A DNA stretch of 39,573 bases from Proteobacteria bacterium HN_bin10 (GTDB lineage Bacteria > Pseudomonadota > Alphaproteobacteria > Caulobacterales > Aquidulcibacteraceae), in contig LWDN01000047.1 of assembly GCA_002083515.1 (NCBI GenBank), positions 60,857 through 100,429 of the forward strand, in the 5' to 3' direction. The notes beneath the pieces are model-generated. The model ran no database searches and had not been told where the DNA came from. It worked only from the letters and a program-made list of their open reading frames with translations. Below, piece after piece: positions 1 through 7,550 of this stretch. Positions within the stretch are counted from its first letter, which is position 1. Every line of letters begins with the position of its first letter. The translations under genes and the position numbers were made by a program.

Positions 1-14
1 CATCGCCCGCTCCA
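1..14 (+). tRNA. 3' end of tRNA-Gly (partial, enters from the left)
   Basis: The first 14 bases, CATCGCCCGCTCCA, match the end of the T-stem, the 3' acceptor strand and the CCA tail of alphaproteobacterial tRNA-Gly(GCC). The longer copy at 31246-31290 shows the anticodon loop TTGCCAA and T-loop TTCGAAT that identify the tRNA. The 5' body of the gene lies outside the window, so it cannot be checked that the gene here is intact. Confidence 0.6.
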
Positions 15-22
15 AGGAAATC
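1..22 (+). repeat. Left attachment site (attL) direct repeat
   Basis: The 22 bases from the window start to position 22 are repeated exactly at 31277-31298, after which the two sequences diverge. They comprise the tRNA-Gly 3' end plus AAGGAAATC. The repeat may extend further left, outside the window. Confidence 0.8.
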
Positions 23-71
23 AAAGACTTAGAAGCGCATTCTAGGGTCCGGCGAGAAGTTTTCCACAAGC

Positions 72-109
72 TGGTCACCACTTGGTCACCACGGAATAGT
101 TGTGGATAA
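72..109 (+). repeat. Tandem decamers (putative arm-type sites) and DnaA-box-like site, left end
   Basis: TGGTCACCAC occurs at 72-81 and again at 83-92 with one base between. The identical arrangement is found at 31094-31114 near the other end, in the same orientation. Paired short direct repeats inside both element ends are what tyrosine-integrase arm-type sites look like; that role is inferred. TGTGGATAA at 101-109 is the reverse complement of a consensus DnaA box and lies 8 bp after the second decamer. Confidence 0.55.
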
Positions 110-189
110 GAATCTCGGACTGCCGAGCTTCGAGCGGCAACGAGCGCCAACGTGCGGTCATATCTGCCGGTAACGCCCAAAAGCCTCGG

Positions 190-1395
190 TCACCGTCCGA
201 GCAGTCCGCGCAGATGTTCGATTGGTTTCTGCATGCCCAGCGAGTGCGCGCGCTCATGAATGAGGCGCTTACGAATATCCAGGTGAAGCTCCATCGCATT
301 GAGCGCTTCGCGCCAGTCCGGCCGGAACGCCAAGACATTCCTCTTCACCTCAACGGCGAGCCCCATGCGTTGCAGCTCGCGTGCGCGTTCCTTCAAGGCG
401 CGGGTCGTGGACGGGTCACCATTTGCCGCCTCCAGCGACGCGACGCGGATCGTGCGATCCTCCGGGAGCTGCTGCGCAATCATCCGATCCAGGCGCGTGG
501 GCGCATGCCGGATCACTTCACGATCGAGCGCGCGGCGCGCGTCGGCAGGGGAGCGGGGTCCAAGCCACTCGGTCGCCACATCGCGAGCGATGCCGCTGAA
601 CCCGTATTTGATGAAGTCCTTGGGGATCACCAGATCCTGACCGTTCGCGCGCCGGCCGCGGATGATGAGGTGGGTGTGCGGGTTGGCCGTGTCGCGATGG
701 TCGGCCGCGATCCATTGCAGCTTGGTCCCCAGCGCTGCCTCGGCGCGCGCCATCACTTGGCGGGTATACGCGGGCAAGTCATGCAGCCGGCCGGCGTCCT
801 CGGCGCTCAGGATGATCCGGAAATGGCGTTTGTCCGACCGCGCCCACGCCTCGGCACGCGCTGCGCCATCAACACCTTCGCCGTGCGCGTCGTAGAACAC
901 CGTCCGCTCCGCTTGACCCTCGCGCGACAGATAGTGCGCATGTGCGCGGGCCTTCGCCTCCCGCGCTTCTGGGTTTTCTTCGGCAGGGACGTGCGCCGCC
1001 GACGGGTCATCGCGGGTCGCGGCGTCACGGGCGACATAGCGCGCGTGTGCCTTTAGCGCCGCGCCACCGCCGCCAGCGTGGTTGAAGTAGTGCACCTTCA
1101 CAATGGCGCGCTGGCGGCTGTCAAACGCCATCGCCGCATGCGCGCCGCTCTTCTTCACGCCCATGACGAAACGCTTCATCGGCGTGCGCTTGTCCATCTT
1201 GGCCGACAGGCCTGGGCGCTTGCCGCCGCCGCCGCCGCTCGCCGGCGACCCGCCGCCCTTGATCTTTCCTTCGAGTCGGTCGCGATCTGCACGCGTCATG
1301 CGGATCGAGCGATCGGCGCTGATGCTGTCCTCGCGTGTCGCCGGCAAAGCGAGAAGCGAGCCGCGCAACAGGCGATCGAAGCTCGTCGTGCTCAT
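190..1395 (-). CDS. Relaxase / mobilization nuclease (VirD2-like, DUF3363-type), short form
   Basis: This 401-residue protein has the relaxase histidine cluster in the context AADHRDTANPHTHLII, the metal-binding core of VirD2/TraI-type relaxases. A basic Gly-rich N-terminus (about residues 45-75) precedes it. The family nicks oriT, attaches to the 5' strand end and leads it through the mating channel. Homologues with the DUF3363 tail are often near 600 residues. This one stops soon after LRGLLGR, about 170 bp from the element end, so part of the C-terminal domain may be missing. A non-coding stretch upstream (1396-1628) is a plausible oriT. The ATG at 1395 was taken as start, although no strong ribosome binding site precedes it. 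Confidence 0.85.
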   Translation of the reverse strand: MSTTSFDRLLRGSLLALPATREDSISADRSIRMTRADRDRLEGKIKGGGSPASGGGGGKRPGLSAKMDKRTPMKRFVMGVKKSGAHAAMAFDSRQRAIVKVHYFNHAGGGGAALKAHARYVARDAATRDDPSAAHVPAEENPEAREAKARAHAHYLSREGQAERTVFYDAHGEGVDGAARAEAWARSDKRHFRIILSAEDAGRLHDLPAYTRQVMARAEAALGTKLQWIAADHRDTANPHTHLIIRGRRANGQDLVIPKDFIKYGFSGIARDVATEWLGPRSPADARRALDREVIRHAPTRLDRMIAQQLPEDRTIRVASLEAANGDPSTTRALKERARELQRMGLAVEVKRNVLAFRPDWREALNAMELHLDIRKRLIHERAHSLGMQKPIEHLRGLLGR

Positions 1396-1628
1396 GATGC
1401 CGTGCTCGTTATTGGCGAAGCATGCGCTGTTGGCATGACGGGTCGTACATGACCTGTGCTCCGCGCCGCAGGTCGTGGAAATCCCTTGCGCTGCAAGCGT
1501 TTTGCGTGACCGCAGGTCACGCCTTTAACTTGCTCTCCAACCTTTTGCTGACCTTTCATGCCTCTTTCGTAACATGAACGATCAATGCTGGCGCCTCGAT
1601 ACGTCTGCGGGGCGAGAGCTCGCGGCAT
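1396..1628. other. Intergenic region with inverted repeat, candidate oriT
   Basis: About 230 bp between the relaxase start and the next gene carries no convincing gene. It contains a perfect 8-bp inverted repeat, GCGTGACC-GCA-GGTCACGC, at 1504-1522, and a weaker pair (ACCTG/CAGGT) near 1450-1473. Relaxase genes are commonly next to their nick region, and such regions carry inverted repeats. No nick motif could be recognised. Confidence 0.3.
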
Positions 1629-1844
1629 TTAGTTTATCGGCTCGACGCCGATGCGGACGGTTTCCATCGCCCACGTCAGAGCGCGTTCGCGTTCCTGCGG
1701 CTCAAGCAAGCTGATGCCGCGCGCAAGCATGGCGCAGAGCGCTGTCATGATTGTGTGGGGATGCGTGTCCGTTGGTAGCGCGCGGATCACCTCCTGGAGC
1801 CGGTTGGCGAGTTCTACCGCATCATCGGGATCGTAGGGCTTCAT
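1629..1844 (-). CDS. Small conserved element protein of unknown function
   Basis: This is a 71-residue acidic, mostly helical protein beginning MKPYDPDDAVELANRL. The start at 1844 is preferred over an upstream in-frame one because AGGAG lies about 7 bases before the ATG. It sits between traF and the relaxase, on the same strand, and is probably cotranscribed with them. No membrane segment, signal peptide or known motif is visible. No function can be assigned. Confidence 0.6.
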   Translation of the reverse strand: MKPYDPDDAVELANRLQEVIRALPTDTHPHTIMTALCAMLARGISLLEPQERERALTWAMETVRIGVEPIN

Positions 1845-1899
1845 CGGTCGCTCCTGCTGGGGCCGGGGCGCCGTGACCTTTACATGACCCGCCGGCCTT

Positions 1900-2379
1900 T
1901 CACATTGGGGTCCACACACCGTCGATCAAATCTATCGTAACTGGTCCCCAATAGCGGCCATCGAAGGAATCGTCCGTGTCTCCGAGCAAGAAAAATTCGC
2001 CGGCGCCGAGCCTGTGGCACCCGCGCCAAGCGGGTAGCACGCGTCCTTCGGCATCGCGCTCGACCCGCGTGGCGACTTGCGTCCGGTCAATAAAGATCAC
2101 CTCGCCTTCGGCGCACACAAGCTGGCCCTCGCTAGCCGTCACACGCTTTAGGAAACGGTCGCTGCGGTCGGCGTATCCGCGCAGCGCCGCGTACTCTGGC
2201 GTGACCTCGGCCGCGGCGACAGTGACGAAGTCGCCTCGTCGTGGCGGTTCGCCACTGCGGAGATAGAAGCCCGATGGCACGCTCGAAGACGGATTGTAGA
2301 TCACGACGGGCCGCGCATGGGCCGTCATCAAGGCGGCGCATGCAACCACGAGCAGCGATAGAGCGAGAACGCGCTTCAT
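1900..2379 (-). CDS. traF: TraF-type conjugal transfer signal peptidase (S26 family)
   Basis: This protein of about 159 residues has an N-terminal hydrophobic segment (MKRVLALSLLVVACAALM), then the S26 serine motif in NPSSSVPSGFY and the Lys-bearing motif RFLKRV. The C-terminal box GDTDDSFDGRYWGPV is also typical. In IncP-like systems TraF cleaves and cyclises the TrbC pilin, so its partner here is TrbC at 17824. An in-frame TTG lies two codons upstream; ATG at 2379 was chosen because it starts right before the membrane segment. It lies upstream of the small protein gene and the relaxase on the same strand. Confidence 0.88.
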   Translation of the reverse strand: MKRVLALSLLVVACAALMTAHARPVVIYNPSSSVPSGFYLRSGEPPRRGDFVTVAAAEVTPEYAALRGYADRSDRFLKRVTASEGQLVCAEGEVIFIDRTQVATRVERDAEGRVLPAWRGCHRLGAGEFFLLGDTDDSFDGRYWGPVTIDLIDGVWTPM

Positions 2380-2397
2380 AAGCAACGCGATGCAGTC

Positions 2398-2433
2398 GCC
2401 ATGCCATGACCCGTAGACAGGTCATGGCATGGC
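2398..2433. promoter_or_regulatory. Perfect 14-bp inverted repeat between ardC and traF
   Basis: GCCATGCCATGACC (2398-2411) pairs exactly with GGTCATGGCATGGC (2420-2433) around an 8-base loop. It fills most of the gap between the ardC stop and the traF start. There is no T-run on either side, so it is not a standard intrinsic terminator. It could be an operator or a stable mRNA hairpin that reduces readthrough from ardC into traF. Confidence 0.55.
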
Positions 2434-2448
2434 GCGGCCCTCAAGCGG

Positions 2449-3369
2449 CTATGTAGTTGCCATGTCAGCGGGATCGCCAGCGCGTGCGATCAGCCAATCG
2501 ATTGCCGCTTGTGCTTTGGCGGCCGCGGACAGAAACGCGCGTGGGTCTGCTTTGAGCAGCTTCAGCCAATCAGCCACGTACGCTGCGTGGTCTTCTAAGT
2601 GATGCGGGGCAAGCCCGGTCATGGCGCCGATGATGGCTGCGCCCAATTCGGCGCGGAGCTCTTCCCGAGCGCGGAGTGCGCGATCCGTGAAATAGCCCTT
2701 GAGCGTATCAAGGCGACTCTCATGACCAACCCAATGCACGCCTTCATGCGCCGCGGTCGCGGCGGCGAGTTCTGGGGTCAGGAACGCCGCCGGTGGCGGC
2801 AAATGGATCGTATCTGTGGAAGGGGAATAGTGCGCACTCGCCCCGCCGATGCGGACTTGCGCGCCGGCGCGCTCCAACCAGTGCACGATCGACGGCGGCT
2901 CGACCGGTGTGGGTGCCATCTCGGTCGCAAAGCCGTCGGGTAAGTCGTGACATTGTTCGGCGTTGAAGACGTAGAACAGCTTCAAGAACCGATAGGGTTT
3001 GGCCTTGTCGTCGCCGCTATCCTGCGGTTCGGTGCGCGGCGTAGCGCTCCCGTAATAGATGACGGGCGTGGCTTTTTCGCCCTTCCGGATGTGGGCGCCG
3101 AGCGCCTCTGCGTTGCGATAGGTCAGCCAGGTACGTTTAGAATAACCGCGCGCAATCTGCGCGGTCCAAAGCAAGAGCACGTTTGCGCCCCTATAGGCTT
3201 CGCCTGTGGCGCGAAGCGGCAAGCCCGGCGTCATGGAATTGGCGCGTGCCGCGTCCCACGGCGCACGCCATGGCATGACGCCGCGTTCGAGGAAACGCGC
3301 GATCTCGGCGGTGACGTGGGCTGCGGCATCTTCGGCGCCACGGCGCGATGTTTTGGTTTGAGGTGTCAT
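2449..3369 (-). CDS. ardC: ArdC-like antirestriction / ssDNA-binding zincin protein
   Basis: This is a 306-residue protein. The N-terminal half (about 15-130) matches the ArdC ssDNA-binding domain (DUF1738), with motifs MPWRAPWD and RGANVLLLW. The C-terminal half is a zincin-like metallopeptidase with the HExxH-type signature AAHEGVHWVGHESR, followed by a Glu-rich helix (AREELRAELGAAII). ArdC proteins protect incoming single-stranded DNA from host restriction during conjugation. Its place in the leading region next to transfer genes fits. It is followed by the strong hairpin at 2398-2433 and then traF. Confidence 0.88.
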   Translation of the reverse strand: MTPQTKTSRRGAEDAAAHVTAEIARFLERGVMPWRAPWDAARANSMTPGLPLRATGEAYRGANVLLLWTAQIARGYSKRTWLTYRNAEALGAHIRKGEKATPVIYYGSATPRTEPQDSGDDKAKPYRFLKLFYVFNAEQCHDLPDGFATEMAPTPVEPPSIVHWLERAGAQVRIGGASAHYSPSTDTIHLPPPAAFLTPELAAATAAHEGVHWVGHESRLDTLKGYFTDRALRAREELRAELGAAIIGAMTGLAPHHLEDHAAYVADWLKLLKADPRAFLSAAAKAQAAIDWLIARAGDPADMATT

Positions 3370-3461
3370 GGAGAGTTCTCCGCGCGACGGCGCGCATCGC
3401 GCGCTTGCGCAAGCTGAAGCTGAAATGAAAGGAGCCGCCTTACGGCGGCTCCAGGGTGAGA

Positions 3462-3812
3462 TCAGGCAGCGACCTCGGTGGGTTCGCTCTTGGCTTTGCC
3501 GTTGGCCTTCGGCTTCGACATACGATCGAAGCGGACGACGACGAAGCTGTTGTCGTAGATCTTGATGTCGCCGACGGGACGCTTGCGCGGCTCGATGCGA
3601 CCTTCGAACTTCACCGACTGGCCAACCTCAAGCTCTGTCAGCATCTTGGTGTTGAGCTCGGCGTCGAACGAAATGACCGAAAACCATTCGGTCTTGGTCC
3701 ATTGGCCGTCGGGACCATCGACTAGGCGGTCGGCCGCCACGGAGATGCGAAGGCCGCCCTTCTTGAGTTCGTCGATGCGGCCGATGCGGCCTTGAGCGGT
3801 GAAGCGGTACAT
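3462..3812 (-). CDS. Single-stranded-DNA-binding (OB-fold) protein of the element
   Basis: A 116-residue protein begins MYRFTAQGRIGRIDELKKGG. The strand pattern EWFSVISFDAE, then VGQSVKFEGRIEPRK, resembles the OB fold of SSB-family proteins. The C-terminal tail (KPKANGKAKSEPTEVAA) is basic then acidic and lacks the classic DDDIPF tip. The start at 3812 is supported by GAGGAAGAG just upstream; a longer frame reaching 4031 has no such site. It is on the same strand as parB, ardC and traF. The 296 bp between it and parB hold no evident gene. Confidence 0.75.
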   Translation of the reverse strand: MYRFTAQGRIGRIDELKKGGLRISVAADRLVDGPDGQWTKTEWFSVISFDAELNTKMLTELEVGQSVKFEGRIEPRKRPVGDIKIYDNSFVVVRFDRMSKPKANGKAKSEPTEVAA

Positions 3813-4108
3813 TTTCTCTTCCTCATGATGCCGGAGCGCTCCGGCTGGCGCCGCGGGGCCTTCCCGCGATGGGAAGCGGCGCGCATGAGGGGATGAGGTC
3901 GCGTGCAAGGGGTCGCGGGCAGCGTGACCGGAGGCTTGCCCCTTGCAGAAGGCCGCCCTCATGCGAAGAGCACACCAAGGAGCGGAAGGTCTTGTGGCGA
4001 TGGACGCGTGCGCGGTGTGAGGAGAGAGCACAGCGCGAACCGCTCAAGGCCGTTCGTGTAATTCGCCCAACGGAAGGAGTCGGACCTCCGCGCTGGGCGA
4101 TGTCGCCT

Positions 4109-5977
4109 CTACTCGGCGGCGATCCCTTCCGTCGGCGACTGGACCGAGACCGAGTGCGTCCGTAACGGCTCAGGAAGCCACGTCGAACCTTTGAAGATGC
4201 GCTTCGTGCGCGAGACCAGTTCGGCCTTGGACGCTTTCTCGAGTTTCGGCAACACGAGGCCGGGCTTATGCTCGCGTATCGCATCCAGGATCAATTCGCG
4301 TTTGACGTGGCTGAAATACGAATCCGCTGAAGCACTCCACCAACGGCTCATGTCGAGTCCGACCGCTTCCGTGAACAGATCACCGATCCGGGCCTGTGCT
4401 TCATGGCCGGACATTCGCGTATCCGCTCGGAGATCAAGACCCGGCACGATCAGCACGGCCAAGAGTTCAAGCAAGGTCTGCTGCTCTGCCTCACTGACGA
4501 AGCGCCAGAGGGCTTCGCGCTCGGCGGGAAGCCGGTCCCGCCACGAGTTGGCAACCGCTTCGTAGGCATCGGGCGCCTTGCTCTCGCTGCGTGTAATCGA
4601 GCGTGCGACATCTTCCTCCTCGACATGGATATCGAGGGGAGACGCACTGAAGTCGCCCACGAACCGCTCCGCCAGCGTGAAGACGAGGATCCGTAGTGCG
4701 GCCTCCGGCCGTTCTACGAGTTCAGCGCGCAACGCCAGCGTCTTGTGCGCCTGCAACTCGTCAACCAGCTTGGCGGAGAGCCGCGTGGCGGGCGGCGGTA
4801 CGCCCGTTTGGCCATCTTCGGCGTCCTCGTCCTGTGGGGCGTCGGTGCGCTCCGCCCTGCGACGCAGCATTTTGAACGCCTTGACGTCCTCATCACGCAC
4901 CAGTCCGCGCTCGACTTTCGGAACGCCGTCACGGGTCAGTGTGACGACGGCGCCTGCCAACTTTAGTTCTTCCGTTGGCCAGGTGGTGGGCGCCAGCGCG
5001 TCGATGTCCGCCTCGATCGTATCGATCTCGGCCGCGTCATCGGCTTCGTCCAGTTTGGCGTAGAGCCGTTCCAGCCGTGCTTGCTCCTTCTTGGTGAGCG
5101 TGCGGCGTTCTTCGCGCACGCGCATTGGAAAGCGTTGCCACGCGATCTCGTCGATGGCGATCTCAACCCAGGCCCAGCCTTCGCCTCGAATCTGCTCAGC
5201 GACAGACCGAAGTTTGGTTTCCGCTAGTCGGGTGAGGAGATCGCGGTCTGTGAGCCAAAGCGTCGTGTCGCCGTTTTCCTCCGCGAACAGGTCTGACGTC
5301 ACGCCGCCGCCTTCTGCCTTGTAGGCGTCCACGCCGACAAAGCGCGCGAGCTTGTCGGTGTCTGGCACATGCGCCTGCGTGATCTGCGCGCGTAGCCGTT
5401 CAGGCGTACGCGCCCATTCGGGTGCGTCGAAGAACGCAGCGTCCTGGCGCGCATGGTCGTCGGTAAGAGCGAGCGCTGCGAGCTGATCGAGCGTCGCAGC
5501 CTCCTTCTTTAGCGCGTCGATGAGACGCGGGGAGACCCGAGCGAGTTTCAGACGGCGAGCGACATGCTGGGTTGAAACGCCGAAACGCGCGGCGACGGTT
5601 TCTGGTCCTTCGCCGCTGTCGATGTGCCGCTTGTAGGCTTCCAGCTCTTCCCACGGCAGGAGATCGCATCGGCTAACGTTCTCAGCCAGAGAAAGCTCAG
5701 CCGCGTTGTCGTCGCCGGAGATAACGCGACAGGGGATTGGTGCATTCTTCTCGATATCGCCAGCCTTCGCGAGCAGGCGCAGCGCGCGTAGACGCCTGCC
5801 GCCTGCAATAACCCCGAATTTGCCGTTGCCGATGTCCTTCACGACGATCGACTGCAGAAGGCCGATCGCCTTCACGCTCGCGGCCAATTCGGCGATTCCT
5901 TCTTTTCGATTTGAACGGCGAACATTGTCCTCGCTCTCAACAAGCTTGGTGAGCGGGATCATGATCATGTCGGTCAT
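4109..5977 (-). CDS. parB: ParB/KorB-like DNA-binding partition protein, long form
   Basis: This 622-residue protein has an N-terminal ParB nuclease-like domain (about 5-110) with the boxes VIAGGRRLRAL and ELSLAENVSR, then an HTH region (VAARFGVSTQHVARRLKLA). The long C-terminal extension is charged and partly coiled, and is typical of ParB-like proteins on conjugative elements rather than chromosomal Spo0J. The family binds specific DNA sites for partition or gene control. No ParA gene is visible, so a regulatory role is as likely as segregation. GGAGTAATCG precedes the ATG at 5977. Confidence 0.85.
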   Translation of the reverse strand: MTDMIMIPLTKLVESEDNVRRSNRKEGIAELAASVKAIGLLQSIVVKDIGNGKFGVIAGGRRLRALRLLAKAGDIEKNAPIPCRVISGDDNAAELSLAENVSRCDLLPWEELEAYKRHIDSGEGPETVAARFGVSTQHVARRLKLARVSPRLIDALKKEAATLDQLAALALTDDHARQDAAFFDAPEWARTPERLRAQITQAHVPDTDKLARFVGVDAYKAEGGGVTSDLFAEENGDTTLWLTDRDLLTRLAETKLRSVAEQIRGEGWAWVEIAIDEIAWQRFPMRVREERRTLTKKEQARLERLYAKLDEADDAAEIDTIEADIDALAPTTWPTEELKLAGAVVTLTRDGVPKVERGLVRDEDVKAFKMLRRRAERTDAPQDEDAEDGQTGVPPPATRLSAKLVDELQAHKTLALRAELVERPEAALRILVFTLAERFVGDFSASPLDIHVEEEDVARSITRSESKAPDAYEAVANSWRDRLPAEREALWRFVSEAEQQTLLELLAVLIVPGLDLRADTRMSGHEAQARIGDLFTEAVGLDMSRWWSASADSYFSHVKRELILDAIREHKPGLVLPKLEKASKAELVSRTKRIFKGSTWLPEPLRTHSVSVQSPTEGIAAE

Positions 5978-6289
5978 GGACGATTACTCCAGTCGCCCGT
6001 ACGCGACCATCGCGCCGGGCGGGAGTTCGCCCGCACGGCCGACGCCGAGGTCAAGGCCGCAAGCGCCTTGACCTCATGTAGGCGGCGGTCGTGCGATTAT
6101 CGCCACCGGCGCAATAGCTCTCGACTCGCCAAACCTGTAATTTCCCACTGCCGATCCCTTCTGCGATAAAATGATCTTCCGAGACTGTGTTGTGTTCGCC
6201 GCCGCTCAAGCCCCCCAATTGGATTGGTGGCGCAGATTTTATCAGCGCCGTGCGTGTGATAGCGGATCGAACGACCAATTGCGTCGAGG
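5978..6289. other. Intergenic stretch with strong hairpin upstream of parB
   Basis: This 312-bp gap separates the cargo operon's last gene from parB. It holds a perfect 11-bp inverted repeat, GAGGTCAAGGC (6047-6057) and GCCTTGACCTC (6065-6075), about 70 bp before parB. A second, shorter GC hairpin (CGGGCG/CGCCCG) lies near 6015-6032. Neither has a T-run. They may mark the backbone/cargo junction, terminate the cargo transcript or act as an operator for parB. A 75-codon frame from a TTG at 6278 exists but is not convincing. Confidence 0.45.
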
Positions 6290-7528
6290 CTAAGCCAATG
6301 CGCTCTTTGTTGCGACCACGATGGGATTGCGCGTGAGTGCCAAAAAATGGGCGTCCACAGAGGTGTCGAATTCATCACGTTGGCCAGTTATAGCTTGCGC
6401 AAGCAAGGATCCGATTGCGGGCGCCAGCTTAAATCCATGCCCGCTGCAGCCGCTCGCAGTGTAAAGCCCCTTTATCGCCGTTTCTCCAACAACCGGGTGA
6501 ACATCTCGTCGATTGATCGTGTACAATCCACTGTAGCCGCGAATTTGGCCGACGTAGTCAAAGCCAGGCACGCGATGCTGAAGGGCGTGCAGCTTAGTGC
6601 GTACGAACTCATCATCGACGTAAGTCGCAAAGTGATCGGGATCGGTAACGACCTCCAATTCGTCTGCTTCAAGAACCGAGCCTACGATGAGTTGTTGTCC
6701 TTGGTTCTGAGTTCGAAAATAGATTCCCGCCGCAAGATCGACGCAAACAGGAATGTGGCCCTTGATGCTGGCTGACCGATCCGCGTGTACGATCTGTATG
6801 CGCGTAGGGGTTAGCGGCCAACCCGACGCGACACCGGCTCGTTCCAGAATAGAGTTACACCATGGACCGGCAGCGTTGACTACGTACTCACACGATATAG
6901 CGGTCCCGTCGGCCAAACCGACACCTTTGACTGCGCTGTTAGCAACAACGACATCAACAACCGGCGCTCGAAATCGGACCTCAATTCCCATACGACGCGC
7001 TGCATCGATTAGGTCCCCGAGCGCGTACGAAGGATCGACATGGCCCCCATCGACCTCAAGAAGGTGTTGCCCATCGCTAACACACTTGTGCCCTTGGGGC
7101 GCCTCTAGGTCCGGCGCTAGAATACAGGTGTTAAGGGCAGGATAGCGCTCTCTCACGTCTCGATCGCTGAGCCGCTCCACGCGGACGCCAAGTGCGGTTA
7201 ACCGTGAGACCTCTTCCGAGACGGTGTGGTCATCTAAGGCGAGCCACAACACACCGTCATTGTTGAACGACGCCGTGGTCTGATCAGCTCGAAGGAATTC
7301 ACCCCAATTGCGATAGACGCGCGCGCCGTCCAAAGCCAGGCCCACCGTTTCCGGACGGCTGTAGCGGAAACGGCATATCGCCGACGAAGCGCCTGTGGAG
7401 CCTTCGCCAGGCCCGATTCCCTTGTCCACAACAACGATGCGAGCGGAGGACCGTCGCCGGATCTGAACCGCAGTGCAGAGGCCGATAATCCCGGCGCCTA
7501 TCACGACTACGTTTGCTGTATCGGGCAT
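6290..7528 (-). CDS. FAD-dependent amine/amino-acid oxidoreductase (DAO family, sarcosine-oxidase-like)
   Basis: This is a 412-residue protein with an N-terminal Rossmann FAD motif, VVVIGAGIIGLCTA, followed by a ribose-binding acid in VVVDKG. Conserved DAO-family blocks follow: NAAGPWC in the middle and GLYTASGCSGHGFKLAPAIG near the end. The family oxidises secondary or D-amines such as sarcosine, N-methyl amino acids, dimethylglycine or D-amino acids; the substrate cannot be read from sequence. It is the last gene of the peptidase operon, 22 bp after the second S9 peptidase, so it probably acts on an amino acid released from the peptide. The ATG at 7528 follows AGGA; a GTG lies one codon earlier. 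Confidence 0.85.
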   Translation of the reverse strand: MPDTANVVVIGAGIIGLCTAVQIRRRSSARIVVVDKGIGPGEGSTGASSAICRFRYSRPETVGLALDGARVYRNWGEFLRADQTTASFNNDGVLWLALDDHTVSEEVSRLTALGVRVERLSDRDVRERYPALNTCILAPDLEAPQGHKCVSDGQHLLEVDGGHVDPSYALGDLIDAARRMGIEVRFRAPVVDVVVANSAVKGVGLADGTAISCEYVVNAAGPWCNSILERAGVASGWPLTPTRIQIVHADRSASIKGHIPVCVDLAAGIYFRTQNQGQQLIVGSVLEADELEVVTDPDHFATYVDDEFVRTKLHALQHRVPGFDYVGQIRGYSGLYTINRRDVHPVVGETAIKGLYTASGCSGHGFKLAPAIGSLLAQAITGQRDEFDTSVDAHFLALTRNPIVVATKSALA

Positions 7529-7550
7529 CACGAGTCCTACCGATGCGCTG

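Noticed and set aside
100..1056. 318-codon plus-strand frame
   Set aside because: It is opposite the relaxase gene, and its Arg-rich product has no motif.
1392..1628. 78-codon minus-strand frame upstream of the relaxase
   Set aside because: It shows no coding character and no ribosome binding site, and it covers the likely oriT inverted repeat.
6051..6278. 75-codon minus-strand frame after the FAD oxidase
   Set aside because: It starts with TTG, runs into the 11-bp hairpin and has no known motif. It could be a small fifth operon gene, but support is too thin.
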